Origin: Xanthostigma xanthostigma
Taxonomy: Eukaryota > Arthropoda > Insecta > Raphidioptera > Raphidiidae
DNA length: 64,000 nt
Reading direction: 5' to 3'
Assembly: GCA_963575645.1 (NCBI GenBank)
Contig: OY754469.1
Span: forward strand, 40,692,753 to 40,756,752
Position numbers and translations under genes: made by a program
The notes under the pieces: model-generated
What the model was told of the DNA's origin: nothing
Databases searched by the model: none
What the model saw: only the letters and a program-made list of their open reading frames with translations
Shown: piece by piece, positions 23,188 through 35,036 of the stretch
Layout of the letters: each line of letters opens with the position of its first letter
How positions within the stretch are numbered: the first letter of the stretch is position 1

Positions 23188-23703
23188 ATATGTGCAGGCT
23201 ATAACTTTCGAAGGAGTTAATTGATTTTAACGAAATTTGAACCACATGTTGAAATCCATCACCGCACGAAGCCTATTTAAAATGGGCCAAATCGGGCCAT
23301 GTTAAGGGTGGTATTTAGGGGTTGAAAAAAGTTTTCGGGCCCAAAAATACCGAAAAAATTTTCGGAACCGTTTCAAATTTGAAATTTAACCCTTTAGTAC
23401 TTATTAAAATGTGCTGCTAAAATTTTAATAAAATCGGCCCGACAGGACCGGACTTACAAATTTTATGAAAACACAAGTTTCTGATATGGATTTACATACT
23501 GAAGAGTGTATATAATTTGGTACAGATGTTGAATTGATATGTAGCATTGAAATTAAGTAAAAAAATGTTGTTTTAAGGGTTGTATTAAGGGGTAATTTTT
23601 TTTATTTTGTCCAAAAACAAAGTTAAGTTCATATAATAGAGCCACACTGCTTATAAAAGCAAATACACTATATTGTTGGCAGGGTTTCGCACTGCGACCC
23701 GGA
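22996..23703 (+). mobile_element. 0.7-kb element of family V, copy 2
   Basis: Same start and end motifs as 19881-20620, with the AT array shortened. It sits inside a family B Penelope-like element: the sequence left of it ends ...actatccttta and the sequence right of it resumes the family B outer flank. It is therefore younger than that copy. Confidence 0.7.
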
Positions 23704-23886
23704 GTTTTTTTTTGTATTAACCACAGTGCTCTTAATATTTGTATATAGAGTATAAGATTCTCTACAAATTTCGTCGTAACCAATTTTTTATACATTGAAC
23801 CGTTTTTCAGATAGCAATGTCAATCGCGAATTCCAGTCCATATAAATATAAATTATAGGTATAACTATAAATATAATTGGATGGAG

Positions 23887-24165
23887 AAATAGCGGCTATG
23901 GATCAATGAATGCTGTACTTTGTATTATTCATTTAATATATTATCTTACGTTTCGGCACATTGTTTATTGCCATCTTCAGAGATTCTAATTATAAAATAT
24001 TTGTTAATTTAACCTTGAACAATGCTATTTTTTTACTATCTTCTACTACAAAATTTGTAGAGATTTGCGATCCTTAACGAAACGTAAGATAATATATTAA
24101 ATGAATAATACAAAGTACAGCATCCATTGATCCATAGCCGCTATTTCTCCATCCAATTATTTCGA
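23887..24165. mobile_element. Penelope-like foldback (family C)
   Basis: Left arm 23887-23985 and right arm 24076-24165 are inverted copies (ctatggatcaatgaatgctg against its inverse). The left arm carries a complete CTGAAGA...GAAACG core on the minus strand. The right arm keeps only the GAAACG half. Confidence 0.6.
23947..23980 (-). ncRNA. Hammerhead-like core, family C
   Basis: Minus strand: CUGAAGA, U, stem GGCA/UGCC with a ten-base loop, GAAA, CGUAA. The ACGU after GAA is self-complementary, as in known short-stem-III hammerheads of Penelope-like elements. The following base is A, an allowed cleavage-site base. Confidence 0.4.
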
Positions 24166-25218
24166 TTAAGGATCGCAAATCTCTACAAATTTTGTAGTAG
24201 AAGATAATATAAATATAATATAATAAATAGTTAATAAACTAATATTTAACGAATAATTAAGTTAAAAAACCGTACTATGGACTGAGATTGTCAATTGTAT
24301 GGCTGAGCGCTCCACACTCTTCGCGCTCTATCTCAAAACGGTTAAAATTGTTTGTGACGAAATTTGTAAAGAATTTTATACTCTACAACTTTTATAATAA
24401 ATGCAAATACGATTTGAGGCAAAGAAAGCGAGATATTTCCAAAAAACTGTTTTTCTCGAGCTTTGACCTTGAATATCTAAGGACGCTCACATGTGACCTT
24501 ATGAGACTTTTAAGATAACATTTAGAACGCCAAAATAAAGGTTTATACAAACATTCAGTTTATTCCGTTTCATTCCGGGGGTGTCCCCTTTTTTAGCTTA
24601 TTTGACTGCAGTATATGTAACTTGTTTGTAATGATAGGGTCACTCGAGCGATGGTTAACACTCGTGATAACATAATGTCACTCCTCGTTGAAACGAGATA
24701 CATAAACTACTGTTTTAAATGGATTTTAATTTTATTTATGACATGGTAATTTATAAAATACATTTAATTTATAAGTTATTAAATGAATTAATAACACATA
24801 TTTTCCGTTGTCAGAAAACCACAAAATTTCACTGGGTAGAAAATGCAGAGTTAAAATCTCATAAACAGAGTGTAAACACAGAACACAGACGTAAAGTATT
24901 TAGAGACAGTAAACGCAGACAACGGGAAATAATAAAATATCTTTCAGTAAAGTAGTCTTGTATCTCGAGCGTGCTTTGCGCCAGTTATAAGCCGCAAAAA
25001 AACATCGCTCCGCGCTCTTCCCTTCTTCATCTTGTGCTTAGATCATTCTGGTAAATATGTAATTTCTCCTACACCAACACAAATTGAATATATACGTTTG
25101 ACTTTATTCTTTTATTTATCGTTTTTAATATTATTTTTTTCGTGTGCTTTCTTTTTATAAAAGAAAACCGAGATATTATGTCCAAATATGCTTCTTTCCA
25201 AAGAGTTTTAGTAAAATA
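24166..25218. other. Mixed old repeats, no gene
   Basis: 24166-24205 is an inverse copy of 24035-24076. The segment 24340-24430 (aatttgtaaagaattttata and following) resembles 22740-22810 and 23750-23800 inverted, so an older repeat family is scattered here. The 78-codon frame at 24719-24955 is basic and unrecognised. Confidence 0.4.
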
Positions 25219-25300
25219 CTAGCTGCACCCGACCACAAGCTGCAGTAACCCAGTTTGCGTGTGTTGCTGTTACGTTCAACAGATGGCGCTCCCGTTGTCG
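25219..25300 (-). mobile_element. Helitron-like 3' end, third family
   Basis: CTAG at 25219-25222 preceded by A, followed inward by a stem-forming gcacccgaccacaagctgc region. The 5' limit is unknown. Confidence 0.4.
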
Positions 25301-25529
25301 TAAAATATTTAGTATAGCGTGTGTTGCTTTAAAGTCGGGGTATATTTTAATGACATTTTGAGCTTAATAATATAATTTAATTTACTTATGGCCATATTCA
25401 TTGAATACAATTAAAGATAGAAATTACTAATCTTTATTTGTTCCAATAAAATTTGCTTTCAATTCACCAACCAAATTATCAGGTAAAATAGTTAGTTAAA
25501 GAATAAATACACATTGCACTATATCTCCC

Positions 25530-25700
25530 GGAACTCTAGCACCAAAATTTCTAATTTTAATATAGAAGTGAATATAGGGCTATTTTTTATATAATTTTTG
25601 TGTCTCTTAACTTGTATTATAAATAGTAGAAAAAAAATGTTTAGCCCTATTTTTACCTTTAAATTAAAATTAGAAATGGTGGTAGATTCCGGAAGATGGA
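25530..25700. repeat. Imperfect hairpin
   Basis: The inverted halves contain tttctaattttaata and atagggctatttttt, and their inverses, around a 60-bp centre. Possibly a MITE; no target duplication was defined. Confidence 0.45.
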
Positions 25701-26017
25701 ACTTTTTTGTAGGAAATTTTCTGCTCTGTCAGAATCTTTTTTGTGATTTCATATATCTGCAACAGTTTTTGAGATATTCGCAAAAAACCAAACCCCTCTT
25801 TTATTAAAATGTTTATAACTTTTGCTGTTTTTTCGTCCCCTACTTTAATATTTTCAAAAAGTTTCTATAGATGTCATTCCGAATCGAATGCACCATGATC
25901 ATAATTTTCGGTGAAGGAGGACTGGAATTCATCAAAAAGGGACATGTAAACTAGATTATTATCTCACCCCTTCAAGTCAGTCTGACCGAAATTTTGTATT
26001 TTAAATATTGTGAAAAT
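25701..26017. other. Spacer
   Basis: No gene or repeat recognised. Confidence 0.4.
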
Positions 26018-26782
26018 CATAAATAAAAAATCGCAGGATTGTGGACAAATATTAGATTTATTAATTGTACGACGTTTCGTCTATAAATTTAGACTTTTTC
26101 AAGTACAAATAGAAAATTATTAAAACAATAATTATGAAAATAAACATTAATTACTAACCATAGCAATTAACAAAAGTTAAGGTACATAAGACAAAAACAT
26201 GGCAACAAGTAATGTATAAATTTTTTAAACAATAAAAATAAAAATTAATAGGGGCAAACAAGACAGTTACTGAAACATAGAATTTACCAACACAGAATGG
26301 ACTGTAGAAACATAAATTTATTAAGTGATAATAAGACCGCGTTGTCATCTCATCATTTCGACACTGGACATAAATTTCTATTTAACGAAGTTCAAATACT
26401 AGATAAAGAGTCAAATTGGAAGAAACCTAATATCAGTGAAATGTGTTTTATTAGAAAAAACAATTCTATTAATTATAGAACAGACACTTAAAATTTAAGT
26501 GGTCAGTACAACTATATTATGAAATTGAACTAACTTTCGAATTTTTAATTAATTTTTATTTTTATTGTTTAAAAAATTTATACATTACTTGTTGCCATGT
26601 TTTTGTCTTATGTACCTTAACTTTTGTTAATTGCTATGGTTAGTAATTAATGTTTATTTTCATAATTATTGTTTTAATAATTTTCTATTTGTACTTGAAA
26701 AAGTCTAAATTTATAGACGAAATGTCGTACAATTAATAAATCTAATATTTGTCCACAATCCTGCGATTTTTTATTTATAATT
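26018..26782 (+). mobile_element. Penelope-like retroelement remnant with inverted pseudo-LTRs (family D)
   Basis: Arms 26018-26258 and 26549-26782 are inverted copies. Between them, in the plus sense, lies a fragment of the GIY-YIG endonuclease end of the PLE polyprotein (26252-26491). Each arm contains a hammerhead-like block with gacgaaacgtc (left, minus) or gacgaaatgtc (right, plus). Inverted pseudo-LTRs flanking a truncated coding region are a known PLE arrangement. This copy anchors the PLE reading of the other foldbacks. Confidence 0.75.
26252..26491 (+). pseudogene. PLE GIY-YIG endonuclease C-terminal fragment
   Basis: The frame opens GQTRQLLKHRIYQH, matching the GIY-YIG motif block 'VG.T...L..R...H', followed by a cysteine in MDC and later HHFDTGHKF, typical of Penelope-like endonucleases. 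It ends after NSINYRTDT, a normal PLE C-terminus, then a stop. The reverse transcriptase and the GIY/YIG beta strands are missing, and one extra G lies near 26251. Not functional. Confidence 0.8.
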
Positions 26783-26959
26783 ATCTCGATGGACACGATA
26801 TCTAATATATATTGTGAAAATCTGTCTTGCCAAAATGAGTTGATGTTTTCAACCCAACTAGTGCATATTTAGGGGTTGATTACTCCTAGAAACGACTGGA
26901 ATTGGTGATACAAAATGTCATTTTCGTTGTTTGCATTGATTAAAGTACATTATAAAATA

Positions 26960-27308
26960 CTAGCGGTCCCGCCCGGTTTCACCCGGGTGCAAAAAAACAA
27001 ATGGGAGGGTACATGAGTACGCACATTCATCTTAGTTTACCGAGATGAATGTTATGTCCAAACATGATGATCGGAGTTACCGGTCATAAGTTTTTGTCAG
27101 ACGAACAAATTTTGAGTAATATTTTGCAACATTTTTCATTGATGTTCCGCTCCAATTGGTCGTAGCGTAATATTATATAGCCTATAGTCTTCCTCGATAA
27201 ATAGGCTATCCAACAATTTTTTTTTTTTCAATTCGAACCAGTAGTTCCTGAGATAAGCACGTTCAATTAAACAAACAAACTCTTCAGCTTTATATTTATT
27301 AGTATAGA
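26960..27308 (-). mobile_element. Helitron-like element, family 1, full length
   Basis: Minus-strand TCTATACTAA start at 27308 and CTAG end at 26960, AT target site. The 3' hairpin is the cleanest in the window: CCCGG, GTGAAA, CCGGG about 9 bases before CTAG. Confidence 0.75.
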
Positions 27309-28149
27309 TGTCACTTCCACAACTAAATCAGCTTCCAAAAAGTTCCGTAGCTCTTGGTCTATTAGTACAATATATTAAACGAAAACATAGAATCGCGGCT
27401 CGATGTGGCAAATTGTTAGCAAGTGGGTTGCAGCATAACGTGAATCAGAGCGGTCTATTTATAAATTTCTGTTTAGTGTATGTAATATTACAGTATTGCA
27501 ACGCGGTGGTTTTACGTCTGTCTTTAAACGGCGTGTGTCAGTCATTACTCAAATTTAACTATTTTGCGTATCAGAAACTGGAACTGGAAGAACTTCAATG
27601 CATTTCTACATCTAATGATTATATTTCACGCATTCTATTTATGATCAAAAGAAAATAGTGCCGTGTCCACATGACTCTTTATTGGGAGCTGGCTCCGTGC
27701 GCTCCGCTCACTAAAAAGAATCGTTCAAAGGAGCGACACTAGACAGTACGCGCTATACAAGAGTGCAGACTGCAGAGGTGTGAACTGTCATCATGCATGT
27801 TCAGGAATCACGTAGCATTGGACAGCACACTCAGCTCTGAGCTCATTTTAATATGATTCTGATCTTATATTATTCGCATTTCGGATAAACTATAAAGTAT
27901 AATGAAAGCTTAACAATAATAATGTTTATTGTTACAATATTATATCTTTGTTAACGACGTCAATGAGAATAGTTTAAGTCATTGTAAGCTTAGCACTATT
28001 ACACTTACAGTGTGTCATTCAACACTAAATGACTCAGTAAAGATAACTCCGTACGTGCAAAATTCACTAGTGTCTCTGTGGCCTGTAATGTGTGCGCTCT
28101 GTAAATGTGCGAATGCAACAGTATACAGAACAGCTCAGCACAGACAGAG
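27309..28149. other. Spacer with a 116-codon open frame
   Basis: An ATG frame starts at 27308 exactly at the Helitron edge and runs to 27658. It has no recognisable domain, and in so AT-rich a window a few frames of this length are expected. Kept only as an unassigned frame. Confidence 0.35.
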
Positions 28150-28554
28150 CAATGTCGACATTGACCGGTCAATGTCGACAATGCCCGAGCAACAACGGGC
28201 AATGTCCGAAATCGGACAAGGTTCAAAAAATAGATTTTTATAAACATGAAATGCTGACATTTGATTGTATCTTTAGCATGATAAGTTATCATTAACGCTT
28301 TATGGAATTCTTATCACTGATATCAACTATTGAAGAATATATTTTTCAGCTTTCTATTACAATTATTACTTATTATTTTTCAATAGTTGATATCAGTGAT
28401 AAAAATTCCTTAAAGCGTTAATGATAACTTATCATGATAAAGATACAATCATATGTCAGCGTTTCATGTTTATAAAAAATCTATTTTTTGAGCCTTGTCC
28501 GATTTCGGATATTGCCCGATGTGGCTCGGGCATTGTCGACATTGTCGACCGTAA
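28150..28554. mobile_element. Foldback element with 180-bp arms
   Basis: Arms contain tgtcgacaatgcccgagc, tgtccgaaatcgg and gataagttatcattaacgc, with inverse copies on the right. The centre is about 45 bp. The outer part of each arm repeats gtcgaca motifs. Confidence 0.75.
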
Positions 28555-29434
28555 CATATAGATTCTTGTGAGTTGTGATACTGTATTTAAGCTTTGAGAA
28601 AATACCGTTTAAAACAATTAATTGCATCTATTTGTAATCTTTTTAGAAATAAGCTTACATTGTATATAATTCTAATATTTTAATTATTATATTTGAATCC
28701 CTGTTAACCATTGTTGAGTGTGTATTTCTCCAATTCTATGTTTACCGACTGGGATGTATTTATAATAAAAGTAAAACCGAAAACAATGGCTCGTTCTAAG
28801 AACTAAAACAACGCGATGAGGAGGAGGAAAAAAGGACAAACTTGTTGAAGTTCAATTGTGCTCATTTAATTAGAAATGTTCAGAGAATTAAATTATATCT
28901 TAAACAAACAACGACTGCTCTTGCATTACTGGTTCTGAATAATAAGAAAAGCTCTGAAAGGTACGTTCACCACTGACAAAGAGTTTGTGATTAAATAAAA
29001 TAATAATGTATAATTGCTACTTTCCTCAGAGGAATAATAATTAATATAACTTTGAACAACTTTACTGCTCGGCATAAAATACGCCGGGCATAATCCCAAT
29101 CAGGGGCGTACACAAATTATTCTGTAGATGTCCTTTTCTATTTTTTAGTTAGATTGCTTCATTACGCCCATCAGATTATCTTGTCTTAAATAAAATAGTG
29201 AAGCTTAATAAGGTTCTTTGTCATCACAATTTTCGCTTGAACTCTCATAAATTGAAAGTTATTTAGATCGAGTTTTCACTGTAATCTTTAGCTTAAGAGC
29301 CAGTACGGCTTACAACACATATTATAATTATTCTGAATTTTTTATGTTATTTATAATAATATTATAAGCCTATATTTATGATGGCAGACATTTCTTTCGG
29401 TTGTAATTATTAATTACATAAAATAAAACAATTA
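28555..29434. other. Unassigned AT-rich sequence
   Basis: Includes ggggcgtaca near 29103, an inverted relation to gccgggcata that may be a tiny MITE edge. Otherwise nothing. Confidence 0.4.
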
Positions 29435-29928
29435 CATTGTAACCTCTTTATAACGAATCTCAAGGGACCAAGCATTTTCTTCGTTATAAAGAGTTTTCGT
29501 TATATGGAGGGAAGAATGAAAAATAACCAAATTTCACCTAATTAATTTATTCCAAACACATATAATCTGTTAACTTTGCCTGACGTTTTTTGCTATGCCA
29601 ATATTTGTTTAGTATTTTATTAAGTATCTTTTGCATGTCTTAAGATGTGGTGGAATCATCTTCATTAAACAATAGGAATTTTTCGATAAGTTTGGCGGCA
29701 TCGAGTACTTGTTGAATAGTTAGTGATGATTCAGAATCGTCCTCTTTACGTCTGTAAATATTTGCTGACGCCTAAATATGAGCATATTTCTTCGTAATAG
29801 AGAATGGCTGTTGCGCTATAAAGAGGGTATTAATGTATGGGTTTTAAGGTAAACCAACCAAACTGTAAAGATTTCTACGTTATAGGGAGTTTTTCGTTAT
29901 AACGATCGACGTTATAGAGGTTACACTG
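29435..29928 (-). mobile_element. pogo/Tigger-like element, copy 1, internally deleted
   Basis: Terminal inverted repeats CA(T/G)TGTAACCTC...TATAACG with TA on both flanks. It retains a decayed piece of the transposase C-terminus on the minus strand. A second copy lies at 50723-51249. A block attaattacataaaat also occurs on both outer sides (about 29407 and 29934). Confidence 0.7.
29572..29748 (-). pseudogene. pogo/Tigger-type transposase C-terminal remnant
   Basis: The minus-strand frame reads an acidic KEDDSESS run, then IQQVLDAAKLIEKFLLFN and later ILNKILNKYW. An acidic stretch followed by a helical 'AA..I..FL' segment is characteristic of the C-terminus of pogo/Tigger/CENP-B-like transposases. 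An in-frame stop interrupts it and the DDE catalytic core is absent. Confidence 0.65.
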
Positions 29929-30950
29929 TATTATTAATTACATAAAATCAAAGATAAATTCCAAGCAAGAAACTTTGAGGTTATACGTAAAAACACGAAT
30001 GATAGCTGTTCGCGACTATTAGCTAAAGTGCAATAGGGTTGCTATGGAAACGACATCTAAACAACAGTTGATTGGTTGTTTTTTCTTTACTACCGCCCGA
30101 ACGTACGAACTTCCCGCGTTGATGCGTGTAATCCCACGAAGGCGTAAATGTCAGACTTTCTGCCTTACAATTGATGCCAAAAGTATGCACTTTCGATCAA
30201 GGTATGAAGAAAAGAATATTGGACCAGAAAACTGGTCATTGTATGACCATAAATGTCGTATGAGCAAATTTTACTGCGCAAAAACGTTTGCTGTGTATAG
30301 TCATAAATAAATTAGAGCGTTTTAATACTGCACTCGTCCAGTGTACGTCGCCACCACTACCTTTTGACGTTGACTCGGGGTCGCGGGCGCTTTGTATTCA
30401 TTGTGGTATTGTAGTATATTTCTATACAAAAAAAAAAACACATTCAAACTTCGGTGGTTGCATCACATATTTTTTCATATACAATAAATTGGGTCTTAGC
30501 GTGTTACAATTCTGTTGCGGTGTTCTGCTCTGTTTTATTTGTTCCGTTTTCTTATTAATAATAAATAAAAGAATGTTATGTTACATTTTAAATTTAATAA
30601 AAGTGGATTATGTACATTGTTATTACTCCATAATGCAGGCATTTCAAATGGCGAAATGTAAACGCATAAGGAATACTTTAAATAGGCCAGTAAAATGACG
30701 AACTCAGTTTCCACTAATTCGAAAATTAGAAGAACTTTTCCATGGTTAATATATTGAATTTTGACAAGATACAAACAAAAAACTGATGAAGTACAGTTTT
30801 TTTAACTCTTTTTTTAATGTTTTTTAACAAGTTCCAGTTATCGCACGAATGTGCAATTTTGACAGATTGTGCATACCTACTAACTTATATAAATGTTTCC
30901 TCGTTAAAGACTTGCTGCTTACACTGCATTACTAAGAGCTGTTACTGTTT
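29929..30950. other. Unassigned, with chance open frames
   Basis: Frames at 30044-30310 (ATG start, 88 codons) and 30288-30698 (136 codons, no ATG start) show no known domain. An A-run and low G+C argue against coding. Confidence 0.4.
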
Positions 30951-31735
30951 TTCTGTAAGCTTTCTAAATTTCAAAAGTATATTAAAGAATTCAATTTTTG
31001 CAATTAAGAAAACCGGAATCTGTCGCGCGGAATTTTTGCAAAATCATCACGTTTACAGAAAAAAACACGCTGAATGATGAATCCAATGAGCACAAACAAA
31101 CGTCTGTAAGTCTTTTGGTTTAGAAGTTATTTGCATTTATATAGTTTTCAGAAAATCATATAAAACCTTCGAATGGCCGTATAGTTTCCAAACTAAAAGA
31201 AATACGGACGTTTGCTTACGCTCATTGAATTCATCGTATTTTTTCTGTAAACATTTTCAATTTCAAAAGCATATTAAAGAATTCGATTTTTACAATTTTT
31301 TCAAGGCATATCCCTTTTAAAAAAATGCGATTTTTGACGAAAACCAGAATCTGTCGGAACTTTTGCAAAATCATCATGTTTATAGAAAAAAAACGTGCTG
31401 AATCCAATGAACACATAAACAAACATCCGTATATATTCTGGTTTAGAAGTTGTTTGCGTTTATAGTTTTCAGAAAATCATATAAAACCTTCGAATGGCCG
31501 TAGATTCCAAACTAATAGAGATACAAACGTTTGCTTATGCTCATTGAATTCAGTGTTTTTTTCTGTAAGCATTCTCAGTTTCAAAGGCATATTAAAGAAT
31601 TCGATTTTTGCAAGCTTTTCAAGGCATACCCCTTAAAAACTGAGATTTTTGACGAAAACCAGAATCTGTCGGAACTTTGGCAAAATCATCATGCTTATAG
31701 AAAAAAACACGCTGAATCCAGCATGGTCTTAAAAC
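30951..31735. repeat. Satellite-like tandem array, three units of 315-332 bp
   Basis: Landmark ccagaatctgtcg recurs at about 31014, 31346 and 31661. Each unit has tattaaagaattcgatttt, aaaatcatcatg, and acaaacgt in one orientation and, further on, the inverse (acgtttgctta). The unit therefore contains an internal inverted pair, as in arrays made from MITEs. The third unit is cut short at about 31720. Confidence 0.75.
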
Positions 31736-33259
31736 GTCGTGTATCGTCCAAAAAAGTTTCAAATTAAAATAATAGCATTTAACCACCCCTCTCTCTCTTT
31801 ACAAGTAACGTCACTGACTTAGTGGCGCACGAGCTAGTACTAAAAAAAAAATTAACAAAATTTGACCCACTTCTCAAAAAGGTTCGCCATCACTGGTCTA
31901 GAGGAATCATCAAAACTCATCTTAAAAAAAATAGAACGTATTATTTTTTGGCAAAAATTTCTTTTAATATTCATTTATGCTAGGTTGTAGAATGGATTGT
32001 TAAAAACTCTGATTTGACAATGGTCTTATATTGTGAGCATACATATTTATCCGTATGAAAAGCATTTCTGAGTTTTAAATCGATCTTGCTCGGAAAATAA
32101 TTGATCGATTGAAACGATATTTTTGTTAAAATGTACATACGTGTGTTTAGCATCGTTTTTTGTACAGTTTCCACTTCAAAACAACGTTTTTTACGCATTC
32201 TGATCAAAATTTAGCTTGAAAAACGGTATTTTTCTATGTTGAAAAATAATTTGTTTTTATGTTAGTAGGTACAATCTAATGTTCGAGATGACAGGAAGTT
32301 TGAATACGATGTTAAACTGTTTCTGATGTATGAATCACAGTCTAAGGTCATTGTCAATTTACTTTTTTGAAAATCCTTTTTGCAACCCAGTATTAGTGCA
32401 TTTTACCAATTAGTTTGTCCTAATACGTTTAATATACAATTTAATATCCACAAATTGTCACGTATTGGTCCAAAATTCCGATAATTAAAAGCTTAAAGTA
32501 TTATTAGTTCGCCAACAATAATAGAGTTAGTTACTGCTAAGGGAACAACATAATACAAAACAGTAATTTAATCAATTAACACTAAACAATGAACATTTAG
32601 GTATTTTGTATGTATTATCGCGTGATTCAACTTTGCTTTTGAACAAAATCAAATATGCATATACAGCCGTCGGATACATATTTTCTGCTTGCATTTGGAT
32701 ATTCTAAATGAGTTACTAATATAATTAATTTATAGTTAGTGAAGTCAGTTATAAATAATTATACATTATTGCAGTTTGAAAATGAATGAAATTAAAATGC
32801 ACTTATTTCTGTATATGAGAGGCTATCGCAATCAATATCAATACGATTAACGTTTCCAATAAACTGTTTTCAATTTTTACGTGGTTTACGTTCGAATTCT
32901 ATGGTAGTGTAACACAGACCCCCCAGCAGGCGACGACAAAGAATTTAGTGAGACAACAATCGGCTAGTCATTCTAACAATGACACACATATTGTTGTGGG
33001 GCAACAATCGGCTTGTTGTTCTAACAATGATACATGCACGATGCGCCATCAGAAACAGTATGGTAAATCTACACAAAAGCAGATTTTGATTACATTAGAA
33101 ACTAAACAAGCAGCAAATACCCTTACCTCTTTCTGATCTCCGGATAAGAAATTGTAAAAAACGTCTTTTCAAAATGTTTTTCCTATATTGCTTATTCAGA
33201 AACTACTAAAAAAGAACGAGCAGAGTCGCGGGTACTGTTAGTATAAAAAATATGTGTTA
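31736..33259. other. Spacer with a hAT-like end and an open frame
   Basis: aggttcgccatcactg at about 31879-31894 resembles a hAT terminus, also seen at 34904-34918, but no partner end is visible. A frame open from about 32812 to 33136 contains an imperfect 60-bp duplication encoding RQQSAS..NNDT and GQQSAC..NNDT. I cannot assign it. Confidence 0.4.
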
Positions 33260-33300
33260 CTAGCCGTTACCCGCGTTAACAGAAACTTTATTTTATTTAT
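33260..33300 (-). mobile_element. Helitron-like 3' end
   Basis: CTAG at 33260-33263, then a short stem region with gttacccgcg. The inner limit is not defined. Confidence 0.35.
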
Positions 33301-33936
33301 TATAGGTAATAATTATGTCAAAAGTTAATATTTTTGGAGTTGAAGTGGTTCCCTCGTCCAATTAAATGCTTCCCGAGAATTGTTTATCTATTGTTGTTCA
33401 GAATTCTTGGCAATCCTCGGAATGATTTTATTTCAAGTTGCTTGCAAAGAAATGTAAGCTAATATAAGAAGAAAAAAAAAACCTTCGCTTGGTTTTAACG
33501 GTTGATTGTATCAGTTCGTTCGGAAGCTGGAATATTTAAGCTATATTAAGCCTGGATTTTGTTATGTTTTGAATCAGTTTAACTTAGTGCCACAGGGCAA
33601 CGAACGAGTGCACAAGATATTCATGTTCATAATTTCATGTACCTATTTGTGGGGGCGTGTTAAGTGTAGCGTTGCTTTTGTGTTGTGCGCTGTTCTACTG
33701 AAGTTATTGTAACTCGGTATATATAAATGTACTCTACATTAGGCGGCCGGTGTATTCTGAGAATTAACAACGTAAAATGCTTTATACTTTATAGGACAAC
33801 TCGACTGAAAGCCGGGACATGTCGACCGTGTATTGAAGTATATGCTAGAACAACTTTAGTAAAAATAGTTAGCTGTAAAAGTTTTTAAATGGAAGTAGCG
33901 GTTTCTCTATATGAGCGCTGCAAGACAACCAAAATC
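33301..33936. other. Spacer
   Basis: No supported gene. A 68-codon frame at 33506-33712 has no recognisable domain. Confidence 0.4.
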
Positions 33937-34285
33937 TTCAAATCTTTGATTAACGTCTGATTAGAATTCTTCAATAAATAAAATTATCGACCAATTTTTC
34001 AGACAAATATATTAACAAAAAATAATAATTAATACATTGACGTTTCGGTCCGGATTTGGACCTTATTCAGAACTGATCTAAAAAATATAAAAATAATTAA
34101 TTTCTAATTCGTAATTAAGAATATTCGCTTTAAGTTTTTAAATTATATTCAAATATTCACAAAAAAAATAAAAATTCATTATAATCAAATTTTTGATTAT
34201 AATTTTAAAACTTAAAGCGAATGTTTTTAATTACGATTTAGAAATTAATTATTAATTATTTTTATATTTTTTAGAAATTGTCTTT
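33937..34285. mobile_element. Penelope-like foldback (family A), copy 2
   Basis: Starts caaatctttgattaacgtct exactly as the copy at 338. The left arm carries the cleanest family A core. The right arm lacks the outer half and the GAAAC block. Inverted aatcaaa/tttgatt sequences mark the centre. Confidence 0.6.
34039..34070 (-). ncRNA. Hammerhead-like core, family A
   Basis: Minus strand: CUGAAUA, A, a perfect 5-bp stem GGUCC/GGACC around AAAUCC, then GAAACGUC. The GAAAC-GUC end, with ACGU self-complementary and C at the cleavage position, fits the short-stem-III hammerheads of Penelope-like elements. The U at the sixth core position (normally G) would weaken or abolish activity. Confidence 0.4.
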
Positions 34286-35036
34286 ATTATAATCAAATGT
34301 CAACATTTTTAAAGTTGGAATGGTCTCGTCGCCCAATTAGGCTTTTGAAAAAAAAATAATTATCGATTTTTTTATTGTATTTTAAAACTTTATTATAAAT
34401 AATATTGATAATCGATGCGAAAAACTTTCAAAAAACATTTTTTAAATTAATTATAAGCAATTTAAAATTGATAAAATATTAAAAAAAATCACGTGACTGC
34501 AAACGCACTAAAATTGTTTTTGACAGTTGTGACGTCATAATGGTAAAATGTATATACGCAGTATACTATCAATGGCTTCTACATGTGTATTGACTAAAAC
34601 ATTATGACGTCACATTATGTTCGGGAAATGTCGGCGCGTTCTCGGAACTGGGTACAAAAATTTATTTTTAATTTGATATAACTTTTGAATTATAACGAAA
34701 ATAAAAAAAAGAAAAATAGTTTTGTTATAAGACTTATATACGATCTTTCCATTTATGACAAAAAAAAATTCATTCAAAAGCCCAATTGGCTGGAATTTTT
34801 TTATCTATGTTTGATTCATTTTTAAATTTCTTTGGCTGCTTGTTGGCACGTCATGCCTACATTAATTATTTTTGAAAAAAAAAATTGGCACGTAGATGTA
34901 AAAAGGTTCGCCATCCCTGATATAGATAGCGCGTTGACGGCTAATGTTTGACGCTTTTGTCAAGCGCTTATCTTCAACGTGCTGGAGTTCATTGGTGTCA
35001 TTAGATTAATTAACAGTGTCGGTGTTTTCTTTTCAG
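34286..35036. other. Spacer with hAT-like end
   Basis: AT-rich, with aaggttcgccatccctg at about 34902-34918, similar to 31879. A possible intron upstream of the candidate exon that follows. Confidence 0.4.

Noticed and set aside
27308-27658. 116-codon ATG frame
   Set aside because: Starts exactly at a Helitron edge and matches no known family; kept only as unassigned sequence.
30288-30698. 136-codon frame, the longest in the window
   Set aside because: No ATG start, no recognisable domain, strong AT-driven composition, and length within chance expectation for this much AT-rich six-frame sequence.
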